This document shows, piece after piece, positions 1 through 11,184 of a stretch of DNA of 64,000 nucleotides (position 1 is the first letter of the stretch; each line of letters begins with the position of its first letter). The DNA comes from Tomocerus qinae (taxonomy: Eukaryota; Arthropoda; Collembola; Entomobryomorpha; Tomoceridae). The stretch lies in assembly GCA_020055645.1 (NCBI GenBank), contig CM034546.1:135739875-135803874 (forward strand), in the 5' to 3' direction. A program made the translations under genes and the position numbers. The notes beneath the pieces were generated by a model. That model was not told where the DNA came from. It saw nothing but the letters and a program-made list of their open reading frames with translations, and did not search any database.

Positions 1-111
1 CGGTAACAACACTTTGGATGCAAATGCAACGAAAACGAAAGGACAGTTTCGTTTTCCATTAGGAAAGGTAACATTTTAAAATATTCTGAAAAAAGAGAAC
101 TGGGTCTGGCG

Positions 112-119
112 CTTTAAAA
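112..119 (+). promoter_or_regulatory. TATA-like box for the first gene
   Basis: The sequence ctttaaaa lies about 75 bp upstream of the start codon at 193. The stretch between them (tcattcactcacaactcattc) has no ATG and contains a plausible initiator near 147. This is inferred from position only. Confidence 0.3.
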
Positions 120-192
120 GGCGAACAGATCTCCACAGAAATCATCATTCACTCACAACTCATTCTCCCATTCACTTCTACCAATCAGCAAA

Positions 193-1095
193 ATGAACAC
201 TTTTAAGGTAATATTTCATTAACTTCATTTAAAAGACTAGCTTTTACAATTCTATTTTTTGCAGGTCTTAGTCGTAATCTGCAGCATTGCCTGCACCCTG
301 GGGAAACCGCAGTACGGTCAAACTTCGCAATCCGCCTCTTCATATTCCGGTGGTGGTGGTGGCAGCGGTGGATCTTCATCCAGTGGAGGAGGATCTAGTG
401 GTGGTGCCTCATACGGAGGTGGATCTTCATCTGGTGGTGGAGGATCCAGTGGTGCTGCTCCTTCCAGCGGTGCTCCATCCAGCGGTGGAAATTATGGATC
501 TGGATCTTCAAGCGGAGGTTCTGGGGCTGGACCATCAAACAGTGGGGCACCAAGTGACGGAAATTATGGATCTTCAAACGGTGGAGGTGGATCATCAAAC
601 AGTGGAAACAGCGGAGCTTCAAGCGGTGGAAACAGCGGATCTTCAAGCGGAGGAGATAGTGGATCTTCATCCGGTGGAGGCGGAGGGACTTTGATGACCG
701 AATGCAAACAAGTTGGTGGAGCTGATGGAAATTTGAAATTTGATTGCTCTGGTGTTAGTAAGGATGCCCTTACTCTCCGCTCTGAACACATTTTGTGGCT
801 GAACAGCGCCGGTGGAAAGCAACAAGTCTACGATATCGAAGTCCCCAATTACAACATCGCCGAGCTCATCAAGGCTGGATTCAAACCCGCCAAGGGTGGA
901 GACAGCAAAATCAACATTCTGCTCAAGAAGCCCGAGCAAACTTACGAGGCCCAAACCGACAAACCTCAAACTGCAGCTGGACAAACAAAAGTTCAACTCC
1001 AGTATCAGCCAATCCAACCAATCAAGGTCCACTACCCCAACGACAAACCTTACCAACCCATTTCTGGACCCATCCTTCCTCCACCCAACAAATAA
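193..1095 (+). CDS. Secreted Gly/Ser-rich cuticle-like structural protein
   Basis: Exons 193-207 and 265-1095, joined in phase 0 across a 57-bp GT..AG intron, give 281 aa. Exon 1 encodes only MNTFK. With exon 2 it forms a signal peptide (VLVVICSIACTLG), so the true start is the ATG at 193 and not a codon in exon 2. Residues about 25-145 are a low-complexity Gly/Ser array with scattered Tyr, Ala, Pro and Asn. The C-terminal 130 residues are normal sequence with two cysteines (TECKQVGG, KFDCSG) and end in a Pro/Gln-rich tail (LQYQPIQPIKVHYPNDKPYQ). A small first exon carrying part of the signal peptide followed by one large exon is typical of arthropod cuticle protein genes, and so is the composition. 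I could not assign it to RR, Tweedle or another named cuticle family. An extracellular matrix or silk-like role is inferred. Confidence 0.75.
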
Positions 1096-1185
1096 TCTGT
1101 TTCTTATTCTATACTGTACACTTTTTTTACAAGGGCTCTTTTCATGGTGACGTTTTTCGTTATTTATCCCATACAAAAATGTTTA

Positions 1186-1191
1186 AATAAA
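1186..1191 (+). terminator. Polyadenylation signal AATAAA
   Basis: A canonical AATAAA lies 91 bp after the stop codon of the Gly/Ser-rich protein gene. Confidence 0.6.
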
Positions 1192-1357
1192 TGCACTTTC
1201 AAAATCATATCTCTTGGTCTTGTATTCTACTGTTTAATCGATACGCATACTACTATCTACAATAAGGATGTACATAATATAATCTATATTTACAAGTAAA
1301 TGCCAAACAAACAATTCATAAGCCTCGAATGATAATGTGGTAAAATTTATATTACAA

Positions 1358-2737
1358 TTAAAAGGACAACAGTAGTGAAATGGTATTATCAATCATGATT
1401 GAAATAAATGTGAACATTGTACATTTTCTAATGGTGAAGAAAGGGTGAGCTTCAACACCAACAGACCGACATCCAAGAGCAAATTTTCTGACTTCCAGGT
1501 TTCGGTTGTTGGACCATTTCTCAACCAAATTGGTAGATTTGGTTTCCATTAAGGCTGCATGAGGAATCATAACAGACTCCAAACTGGTCAACAGAATTGC
1601 AAGGCCGGGAAGGAGCAGGAATATTGGCATTTGGATGACTCCATACATTTTGAGTGTTCCGTAGAAACTTGTCGTGCTGATGAGTTGGCCCACGAAAAGG
1701 AGACAAGATATCAGCAAGTCTGCACAGGAATTCACCTCCTTCACGATGATTTGAAGCAAGTTGTAAGCCGTCTGCTGTTTTCTCCCGACTACCTTGGATT
1801 GAGATATGAAGTCCAGCCAGAAATTTATGATTTGCATGTAAATGATTGAATACATGAGATAGAAGATGATGGGGGCTAGAACTCCAATGCCGATGATGAG
1901 GACGTACAGACCGAGGAATATTCTTACGAATGGGTGCTTGGCATATTCTGCAGGATAATTCAGAGCCAGAACAACTTCTTCCCGCAGAAGAGCATTGTCA
2001 TCTAATGCAGTGAACAGAGCCATCAGGATCCCCAGAGGAATCATAAACAAATTCATCAATTGCAACCCGAGTCCGATTATAACGTACATCAATGTTGAGG
2101 ATTTATTTTTCGCTCGTTCTCTTTTGAATATTTCTAAAAAATTATATGAATTCTGATAAACATTTTTATATCGGAAAAATTAATCAAATGCTGAGAAATA
2201 TTTTTTTTAAATGAGAAATAAGTTTGGATCGTATGGTATATGGTTAGGTAAATTTAAGTTTCGCTTCGCCTGGAGTGGACAGACCCGATATTGCTGCAAT
2301 AACATTTGGTTTTTACAAGTTATTATGTAACATGGGTCCGACATGGTTTAATAATTTAAATTACCTTCTAAATCTATATCGCATTGAACCACTTGGTTAA
2401 CAATCCTCGGCATTTCGGATATGTCCCTGTACAATGATGCATTGCTCGTGTTTGCCATGAGTAAACATGAAAGGATGCACACGTTGACAATGACCATGTG
2501 TGGTTTATAATTCGGGTTTGGAACAAATATCAATTTGATATGTTGAAATGCAATCCATCCCATAATCAATGCCACGTTCGCTGCGAGAAATCTTGAAAAA
2601 TAGAATTTCCAACCTTTTCTGATCACAAAAACGGTTTTCTGAGACGATGAGATCTGAAAATGGAAAGGGATGGCACCAATAGTGGAAAATAGAGCCACGA
2701 ATAGTTTTGTGGCATTCCACATCTCCTTGTTTATCAT
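1358..2737 (-). CDS. Gr-like seven-transmembrane chemoreceptor (gene A)
   Basis: Two exons, 2737-2365 and 2133-1358, joined in phase 1 (donor gtaatt, acceptor ttttag), give 382 aa. There are six to eight long hydrophobic segments, for example FAANVALIMGW-like in exon 1 and YVLIIGIGVLAPIIFYLMYS, LLISCLLFVGQ and MPIFLLLPGLAILLTS in exon 2. The last segment lies at the extreme C-terminus. Architecture, intron position and phase match the chemoreceptor at 8739-11184 (gene C). Both C-termini share the pattern C-R-x(5-7)-PFF-x3-K-x-T-FTF before the last helix. Length and topology fit the insect Gr/Or superfamily, although the TYhhhhhQF motif of classical Grs is not recognisable. An ATG at 2722 (MWNATKLF) is an alternative start. 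The ligand is unknown. Confidence 0.6.
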
Positions 2738-3889
2738 ATTGGGGAGTCAAGAAACGAAGCGAACGTTAGTTCAAATGATCCACAGTAAAAACTAACTACT
2801 TAAATAAAATGTTATTATTCTGTCTTTGTTTGTTTCAAAGAGTATGCGAAGAACTAAAGTATATTACGACTTATTTTGCTAGAGAACTTTGTTTACAGCG
2901 ACAAAATGTCTCCATCCCTTTGATATTGTGAACATTGTAATGTATTAAAAAGGTTACGGAAATATTGTTTTGACCTTAAATGAATTATTTTCAGCTATAT
3001 AAATGCATAAATGTTTCATCACCTTAATGTAATATTCAAGACTCATGATGACTATACTCCGACCGGTCTTAATAATAGTATAACATTGTAATTTAAACGT
3101 TGCACAATAAACCATTACAACCCTAATTTAGTCTACGAAAGCTTCTGCCTTAAATGACAAAATCAGCAGGGAATTTAGAAAAAATTGTGAATAAAATGTT
3201 GTAATTGTTTTCAAAAATGACAAAATTACATTTAGATACATACTTATTCATAGTTTATATCACAATGATGAAATACAATGTTATATTTCTAATATTAATT
3301 GCATATACTGGATAATTTTTTACTTTGAATTTTAAAATGCCGTTTTTATTTTCTTATGCGTTTTTTTAACATAGCTGTGTAAATAGCCTACTTATTATGT
3401 ATTATAAAATGTCTTCTAAAATGGTTTCCCGTTTTAAATATTTAATACTTGAATCGGTTCCGTATTCCCTTTACTCCCTACTTGTTCTAATAACTGTTTT
3501 TAGTGGCTGTGTTTTGTAGGCTCCAAATCATATACATACATTAAGGTATTTTGCAGCGAAAAATCGACTATGTTAAAACATAACATCACCAACACCATAA
3601 TGCTTTAATGCCTGAAACTGTTTTTGTGAATAATGACTCGTGCACTGCAAAATAATTATCCATTCCATCTGCCATTCCAAAATAGTTCTCTGCTTGAAAG
3701 GACAATGGACAAAACTCTATTTTGGGTCGCATAAATATTATTTTAATTTTACACAAACAATTTAAAAATAATTCTTTTTCAGCAATATTGAAAATTAAAC
3801 TAGGAAACTAGGAAACTATTAAAGGAAAAGTATATTGTGTTAACATTATACCGTTAACCATCCGAATATTAATAAAGAAATACGGATCC
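2738..3889. other. AT-rich intergenic stretch
   Basis: No ORF with family features and no obvious repeat was seen on either strand. It presumably holds the promoter of the chemoreceptor ending at 2737. Confidence 0.5.
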
Positions 3890-4998
3890 AGGAATTTTCC
3901 CATCTAAAGTTTTACATCCTGGGGTAGTGAAGTTTTACAACCAGCCACCGCAGTTTTACAACCAGCCACTGCAGTTTTACAACCACACACTGCAGTTTTA
4001 CAACCAGCCACTGCAGTTTTACAACCAGCCACTGCAGTTATACATCCACAAACGGCAGTTTTACAACCTTACAAATGTAACGAACTCAAAGTTTGGTAAA
4101 ACCTAAATAAATGCTTAATAATTATATTAAGACGAAGTGATATGGTATATTGCTGAAAGGTTATTTAATGCATTTAAAGTAAAGAAAACAGTCAATGAAA
4201 AAGGTTAAACATGGTCAATGTCAAATAAGGATAAGTAATATGTAAACGTTAAATCAATCTTATAATTTACGACGTTTTATGTATTCTTTCTCCGATATGT
4301 AGCCTGACTCTTTAGCAGGGGACATTTCACTAGTTGTTGAATTTTTTGCTGGGAATTTCTTTTTTCCTTTGTTTATGTGGTGATTTTTTAGCAATTGAGC
4401 GGCAGTAAATTGCCATGTTCACTGTATTGTATGTCGCCATGGTCTTTTTCAACCTATCATCTATGTCTGTGGTAGTCCAGAAGAGCAGGGGCCCCAGTAG
4501 CGCTATTGGCTAGTCCACAGGAGCACTGCTCTTGGGGCTTAGCCATACGCGCTATTGACTTTAGTCCATAGGAGCAGTTCTGATTTCTGTACAGTAGCAG
4601 TAAGCTGTACAGCAACATGATTGTGATTTACTTTTATGCACTATTAAGTTTACATTCATTGTATGTAAATACAATCATAATATCTACCTACCTTTTACAT
4701 TTGAATGGAGCATTTACCATAATGCACCATTCCTTCGGCTATTAACCAAACTTCGTCTTAATATAATTATTAAGCATTTATTTAGGTTTTACCAAACTTT
4801 GAGTTCGTTACATTTGTAAGGTTGTAAAACTGCCGTTTGTGGATGTATAACTGCAGTGGCTGGTTGTAAAACTGCAGTGGCTGGTTGTAAAACTGCAGTG
4901 TGTGGTTGTAAAACTGCAGTGGCTGGTTGTAAAACTGCGGTGGCTGGTTGTAAAACTTCACTACCCCAGGATGTAAAACTTTAGATGTGAAAATTCCC
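3890..4998. mobile_element. Foldback element 1 (248-bp inverted arms with tandem repeats)
   Basis: Left arm 3890-4137 and right arm 4751-4998 are reverse complements of exactly equal length. Each arm contains about six copies of a roughly 20-bp unit (tgcagttttacaaccagcca and variants). The ends read ggaattttc...gaaaattcc. The 613-bp centre holds no transposase, only short repeats (agtccacaggagca, agtccataggagca). No convincing target-site duplication was found. Near-identical inverted arms with internal tandem repeats are the hallmark of foldback-type DNA elements. Confidence 0.75.
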
Positions 4999-5340
4999 AA
5001 TACCAAGAAATACAACTGTAGTACAAAGCTTGTCCTAAGCTATCTTACCACGGATGTTTGTGGGCAAATTTCGAAACAGGAAGAAATAAAACGTTCTATG
5101 ATATGACAAAAATGATGAAAATTGTTAAAAACTTTTCAAAAATGAGCTATTCGGAGTGGACGAGGGTTAATTTGTCATAATCCCCTAAAAATGGTAAGTT
5201 ATTACAGTTAATGTTTCACAAAAGACGTACATACTAAAATAAGTTATAATATTCTATTATTTGCAATTAATATTTACGTTTGAATACTCACTAAAAGTAG
5301 CGAAAACAATATTATGTGTACGACATTTATTTATTTGACT

Positions 5341-5665
5341 CACCTTTATTTAGTATAAATATGTCATTTATGACCATGGATGATCATTTGATCATTTGTG
5401 ATTATTTTTAACCATTGATGATCATTTATTATCATTTTCAATACTTTGAAGTCATTTGTAATCTCTTATAAGATGCTCAAATTACAATAATCATCTCTAA
5501 TGATTCAGAACCACAATAAGTGATAATTTGAAACGTAAGATAATTATTCATTTAGAATCATTAACTGCTTTAATTGCCAGATAGAAAATTATTCATGACA
5601 AAATATTATTAAATGATCATTAAATATCATCTATGATATTTTATAATCAATTTATACTAAAGAGG
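5341..5665. mobile_element. Possible MITE rich in gatcattt repeats
   Basis: Left end cacctttatttagtataaat and right end atttatactaaagagggggtc form an imperfect inverted pair about 325 bp apart. The interior is packed with gatcattt/aaatgatc motifs that can pair with each other. No coding capacity. The ends are approximate. Confidence 0.4.
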
Positions 5666-6744
5666 GGGTCTGTATAGTGTCACAGAATAGTGGCCATCTA
5701 CCACCTTAAAAGTATCTTAGATCGTCTATAATCAAACCTTACTAATAGTTATACTCATAGTCTATATCTGTATATATACTCTGACTTTCTGGTTGTATAT
5801 TTCTAACCTACGATTTATGGTATTACTTACGTGATATTTGAAATTTTTACTTAGGTTTTATTTATTGCACTATTTTCCTTAGCAAAATGGGAGGAATTCT
5901 AAGAATAAGTAAAGTAATACATTCATTCTGCGTGGATTATTCCAGCATTATTAAAACAGCAGCAGTCGCTTAAAACTAAGTTAAAACTTTTAAAACTTGT
6001 GGAATAGTTCAAGTCGAACTGATGGAAGCAATAGTTTAGTTATGTCCTATATATTTATCATTTAAGCTCCACAGTATTTTTCTTTGTAGTCGTAGATTAA
6101 AACTTTGTTATATAGTTGTAAGCTTACAGGCGTGGGATTTGTTAATAATTTAATGTTCATTTGTTATCAGCCAATCAGCCTAATACTCAGGCATGCCAAA
6201 CAAAGAAGTGTTGTAGATAGTATCATATGCTCCTATCCTCAAACACGAGAAAGGAAGAGTAGCGTAGTATAGTACAAAATATCATAGCGAGACAATCTGA
6301 TTGTGATTACACATTAAACATAAATGAAGTATCGTCGTGATAATATCTTCAATTTCTGGAACCTAACATCACTAAGATGTACGGTTTGATATTAATCTTA
6401 AGGTTTGTCATGACTTTTTTTAAAGCTACTTCTCCAACAACTTTAGTTGTAGTATTATTGCTTGATATACGGTGCTGCTAGATGGAAAATGAAAAACAAA
6501 TGGCGATGTAATTTTTTAAAGCTTAACGTTTGATTTACATCGCGTGATGGATAGTAAGTATTATTTTTGTCCATTTTACAGTAAAGCGGACCTTTCTCCA
6601 TGATTATAAAACGGCAAAGCCTTATAATATTTCAATTCATTTAGAATGTGTTCACAAAATAATTACACCAACGTCTGTATTGTTATGATTTAGGATCTAT
6701 AATAGTAGTACTGAAGAACGAGACGAGCTTTGAATATAGTTATG
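5666..6744. other. Non-coding intergenic stretch
   Basis: AT-rich DNA with no supported gene, RNA or clear repeat on either strand. Confidence 0.45.
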
Positions 6745-6746
6745 AT

Positions 6747-7602
6747 ACCGTAAATATCGATATAGTTCCGCCTACTGAAATAATTCCGCGTACGCGGAAT
6801 TATTTCGATTTTACTTAGCTTTTTAGACCGTTCTAGCAAATAATTCCGCGTATCGAAATAATTCCGCGTACCTTTACCTGTGTATTCATGTTAGTTAGTG
6901 TAGGTAAAAGGCAAATTTAATTATAAGATAAAATAAATAAGTGCATATGTACTAAGGAATTAAGAACATCGACTTGAGTGAAAGGTTCTCAGAGTACAGC
7001 ATGATGGTAGTTTAGTTGCAGTCTGCATTCACTCTGAAATGGCAGAAGCGGAGGAAGAACGAGTATTTTTGACTCCAAAAAGGCCATCTTCCTATGTGTG
7101 AAGAAATTTGGCTTTTAAGATCAGGGCTATTAAATTATGTGACGAAAGCTTGATGACTATGACTAAGGTCAGCAAACAGTTAAATGTTCATCGAAAAACT
7201 CTAAGTGAATGGAAACGGAAAAGGCTGGAGTTTGAAACTTTAGCTGAAGATGGTAACAGTTTATAATAATAAATTTATAACAAATTTAAATTTTGAAAAT
7301 GTCATTTCTATATCATTTTGTGGAGGATATTTTTGTATGCACAGAAGCAAGTGAGAGAAAAATACTAAAAGAAGGAGGACGAAAATTAAAAATTCCTGCA
7401 ATGGAAGAAACTTTACACGAATGGATGAAATATAAATCCATTTATTATTAAACTTTTTTTCATTTTTAACTTTTGCATTGAAAATTAAATAAAAATTGAC
7501 TATGAAAAATAATTCCGCAGCTGCGGAATTATTTCGACTATTCACCCTTTTTTTTGAGCCTTGAAACAATAATTCCGCGCGGAATTATATCGATATTTAC
7601 GG
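6747..7602 (+). mobile_element. Decayed pogo/Tigger-like DNA transposon
   Basis: The ends are inverted copies of CCGTAAATATCGATATA, each bordered by TA, as expected for Tc1/mariner-type insertion. Just inside both ends lie palindromic blocks built from aataattccgcg. Residual coding sequence runs from about 7039 (+): an N-terminal helix-turn-helix-like segment (KVSKQLNVHRKTLSEWKRKR) interrupted by an in-frame TGA near 7099. After a spliceable GT..AG gap (about 7252-7343) comes a GGRKLKIPAMEETLHEW segment typical of the CENP-B/pogo DNA-binding region. The DDE catalytic domain is absent, so the copy cannot move itself. Confidence 0.65.
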
Positions 7603-7765
7603 TAATATTCAATATTATTTTTGGGGAAAGTTTTGTATAATATTATTTATTATGCTTTGCATATGATTCCATAATAGCCTAGAAAAAATCCTGGACAGCA
7701 TACAATGATACAATGTCGTTCGGTTATGATATATTTGTAAATTATTTGTATGTGTTTAATTTTAC

Positions 7766-8129
7766 GGAAAAGCGATGCATCCAGTCGAAAAGCACAGTTG
7801 AAGGTATTGCAGTAATGACGTCTATTGGCAAACAGAAATAAGTTGGCGATTTGGGACATGGAGAGTATTGTGATAGAGATTGTATATATAACAATTTGTT
7901 CGACCGATAGAAACGGCTTGAATTTTTGTGTCAACAAACTGATTGTTATAAATGTATTTAAACAAATACTAAAAATAAAAAACAAGGTCCAAATTGATAA
8001 TTTGATTTTCTTTGTGTTTAGATGTAACGTTTTAGTGCGGGGACACCAATTGAAGAATTGTGCATGAAATTGGTTATCAAAAACATAGAAAAATGTATCT
8101 AACGAACGAAGCACACCAATCGAGGCCAT
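7766..8129 (-). pseudogene. Orphan first exon of a Gr-like chemoreceptor (gene B)
   Basis: An open exon from ATG 8129 to a donor at 7765 (C|GTAAAA, phase 1) encodes 121 residues: MASIG start, a WCPRTKTLHLN segment, then three hydrophobic stretches. It aligns end to end with exon 1 of the divergently oriented gene C (8739-9102), with identical exon length (364 nt) and phase. No second exon homologous to C exon 2 is found on the minus strand between here and gene A; that interval holds the pogo-like and foldback insertions. The exon itself has no stop or frameshift. It is either a gene that lost its 3' half or one whose second exon lies unusually far away; I favour loss. Confidence 0.55.
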
Positions 8130-8738
8130 TTTATAAACTAAAATATCGATATACACTCTGTAAAAATGTTGCACAGTTGTATACATAGTGTTTGACGTCA
8201 ATGTAGAATATTACTTGGTATGGCTATTATTTAAATCTATTCGCTCAACGTTCTCATACTTCAAATATCTAAATAAGTTAGTAAAGTAATAAATACGGAG
8301 AACGTCCATTTCTATGTAATTCCTTATTGAAAATTGTTTGGCCAGTTTTGTTATTGTAAGTATTTACATATCCGATGTTATTGTTTAGTTTGTGCATTAT
8401 AAGGTCAATTTCTTACACCCACAACTAGCATAACACAATATCTATACATGCTAATAATATTATTCCATGCTTTAGTCTTCTGATTTCTGATGGGAAGTAG
8501 AATAATAATAATTTATTATAAAGTGCTTTTAAATTAAATGAACAATTTATACATACAGACTGTAGTAGAATTTTTATTTAAAGCTTACATGGGAAGGGAC
8601 AATTCGTTTATTTAGTAAGTCTTTCCTATGCAAAAGTGAAAAACAATCTCAATTCAATGCTCTGCTCAATACAATGCTCTGAGTTTGTTTGACATTATAA
8701 AGTCAATATACACGTCATCCAATTTATCAGTCTCCAAA
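8130..8738. other. Bidirectional intergenic region of the chemoreceptor pair
   Basis: 609 bp between the start codons of head-to-head paralogues B and C. It must contain any promoters for both. No canonical TATA box or repeat stands out. Confidence 0.4.
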
Positions 8739-11184
8739 ATGGCCTCATCTGTTTTGGTTCTGTCCTATGATAGTTTTTTCCATATTTTTGGAGACAAATT
8801 TTATGCCTCACTGTTCACTTGGTGTCCACAGACCAAAAATGTAAATCTGAACTTGAACAAAAGGCAATTGTCGGTTTGGGCGTTCTTTTTTATCGCCGGA
8901 GTCTTGCTCAATGCATTTATAATAGCAAGTCTGCTAATGCAAATATTCACACCTTCTTTTACTGCAGAGAAAGTTATTACATTCATCATAATTGGACTAA
9001 CAATGTCCCTGTCGCAGTATTCCAACTTGATTTTATTCTCCAACAGAAGCCACTGCTGCTCTACAATCAACTCTGTGCACAAACTGGACATAATACTCTT
9101 AAGTAAGTATAAAGACTTACACATTTCAATAATTTATATCATAATCGTACGCAAAAAAGAAAGCTCAGCACAGTCTGTTGTAGTAGCACCCAAAATGCAT
9201 TTACATTTTGATATTTTATCCTCAATGCTGAACTTTGTTCAGGCAAGAGCTGTAATTATAATCTATACCTATGTTAACGGCAATAAGTAAATTCAGGCAT
9301 TAAGCTTAATGCCTAGGCAATAAGCTTAATGCCTAAAAATGCCCGGCATTAAGCTTAATGCCTAGTCTTTAAGCTTAAAGCCTAGGCATTAAGCCTAATG
9401 CCTGAATTTTACTCGGCATTAAGCTTAATGCCTGGTCTTATTGCCTGATTTGGGTGGAAATCAATGTAAACAACAAAAACTTAAGTCTGATATACACATT
9501 CGATGTGTATTTATGTAAAATGCAAATGTACACGGTTAGGGTTAGTCATTTAAAACAATATTGGATTTTTACATGTATTTTAATTTCATGAATTTTGTCT
9601 TGAGTCTTGCCGAGTGGTTTCGTAATAAATGCATGATTTAAAGTGTCTCCAAAGGAAAAATATCAACAGTCAAAAATTGTCATCTTTATCCATTCTCAGG
9701 CCTGGCCAATGACATGAGGAGTGGCATCATAATTAGCCCATCGCCACCCACGTAATCACCTCTACCATGTCACTAATATTATGATTTACGTCAGTAACTT
9801 TAAGTTAATCGGATCGATTCATATTTCATTACAATAAACTATAAAATAAACTTATAGATTTGCCTGTGTCCTAATTCTGTCATTATCTCGTGGAGTTATT
9901 TCTTCACATTGAGATCAAAAATCCTGGCATCTCCAATGCAACTCTATTGGAAAATCCGATTGGAGGAAGTGTTAACATAGAGCTTTTAATAAAATTTATG
10001 AAATTAAAATACATGTAAAAATCCCACATTGTTTTAAATGGCTAACCCTAACCATGTACATTTACATTTTCCATAAATACACATCGACTATGTGTACTAG
10101 ACTTAAGTTTTTGCTGTTTACAATGATTTCCAATCAAATCAGGCAATAAGACCAGGCATTAAGCTTAATGCCGAGTAAAATTCAGGCATTAGGCTTAATG
10201 CCTAGGCTTTAAGCTTAAAGACTAGGCATTAAGCTTAATGCCGGGCATTTTTAGGCATTAAGGTTATTGCCTAGGCATTAAGCTTAATGCCTGAATTTAC
10301 TTATTGCCGTTAACACCTACAATATAAGGCTGACTTAAGCATTGCATTATAAATTGAATATCATTTATTCTACAGGAAAGTACAAAAGTCGATGGGAAAA
10401 ATGGAGCTTTGAGAAGTATGAAATTTTGGCAAAATTGATGAAACTCATCACGGCAATGGGAATATCGTCATCAGTCCTCCTGTCAATTTCCTTCGTCACC
10501 ATTCCATTCAACCCAATAATTCACCTGCTTCAAGTCACCAATTTGGATTCATTATTAGCCAGACTAATAGTACTACCTTTCCTCACAATCCTTGTCATTA
10601 ATTTATGGTTCCCAGTTCTGTTTATTATTTATTGTGGTATTATTTATGCCGTTATTGTTATCTTCTGGTTGGAATTGATCACCGCAAAAAAATCAAAAGG
10701 ATTGGCATACTTTAAAACAAAGATATTTTTTCGAAGACAACCTTTAGCTGCCATGCATATCTACACAGTACTAAAACTCATCAATCTTGATATAAATTAT
10801 TTGCTTGTTTACCCTTTAGGACCGCCCATTTTGCTTGTTGCTGGTTTGCTTAACATCTTTCTCAATTTTGTTACTGTTAAAATGTATCTTGTCATTCCAT
10901 TTGGAGGCTATATTGTTTTTCCTCTCACGGCAGTCATGGTGCACATAATTGAAGTTTTGTTCATTCCAACTATGGCATTGGTCAACACAAAATCCCTGAA
11001 TTTTATTCAGGAACGTAAGAGAGAAGCCGATCCAACTGTCCGTAGATTGGTCCAAAGTTGTCGAACAATGCGATATACAATAGGGCCATTTTTCATCATG
11101 AAGAAATCCACAACGTTCACCTTCTTGGAGGTGGTGATGATGCACACAATGAACATGATGTTGTCTGTAAAAATCTACAAATGA
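8739..11184 (+). CDS. Gr-like seven-transmembrane chemoreceptor (gene C)
   Basis: Exon 1 8739-9102 and exon 2 10376-11184 join in phase 1 (donor A|GTAAGT, acceptor CTACAG) to give 390 aa. The ATG at 8739 has a good context (caaaATGG). An in-frame ATG at 8685 would add 18 residues with no counterpart in the conserved core of gene B. Exon 1 has a WCPQTKNVNLN segment and three hydrophobic helices. Exon 2 has four to five more, including SSVLLSISFVTIPF, LPFLTILVINLWFPVLFIIY and PPILLVAGLLNIFLNF, and ends FTFLEVVMMHTMNMML. The intron and C-terminal pattern match gene A, so A, B and C are one family. The intron is enlarged from a typical short size to 1273 bp by a foldback insertion. Sensory function and family name rest on topology and context, not on a diagnostic motif. 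Confidence 0.65.
9272..10315. mobile_element. Foldback element 2 (325-bp arms of palindromic 18-mers)
   Basis: Arms 9272-9596 and 9991-10315 are inverted copies of equal length, starting tgttaacggcaataagtaaa. The outer about 170 bp of each arm is a chain of copies of the perfect palindrome GGCATTAAGCTTAATGCC and variants, often abutting through CCTAGG. CCTA flanks both ends (9268-9271 and 10316-10319), a probable 4-bp target-site duplication. The centre (9597-9990) has no ORF of note. The whole element lies in the single intron of chemoreceptor C. Confidence 0.85.

Noticed and set aside
287..694. Alternative-frame and minus-strand ORFs over the Gly/Ser repeat
   Set aside because: They are shadows of a codon-biased repeat. 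The frame with a signal peptide and 5' exon is the real one.
4782..5015. Minus-strand ORF with repeated QFYNQPLQ
   Set aside because: It is the translation of tandem units in the right arm of foldback element 1. No start context, and the mirrored arm gives the same.
7261..7569. Minus-strand 102-codon ORF
   Set aside because: It runs through the transposon relic's palindromes and 3' part on the wrong strand. No family features.
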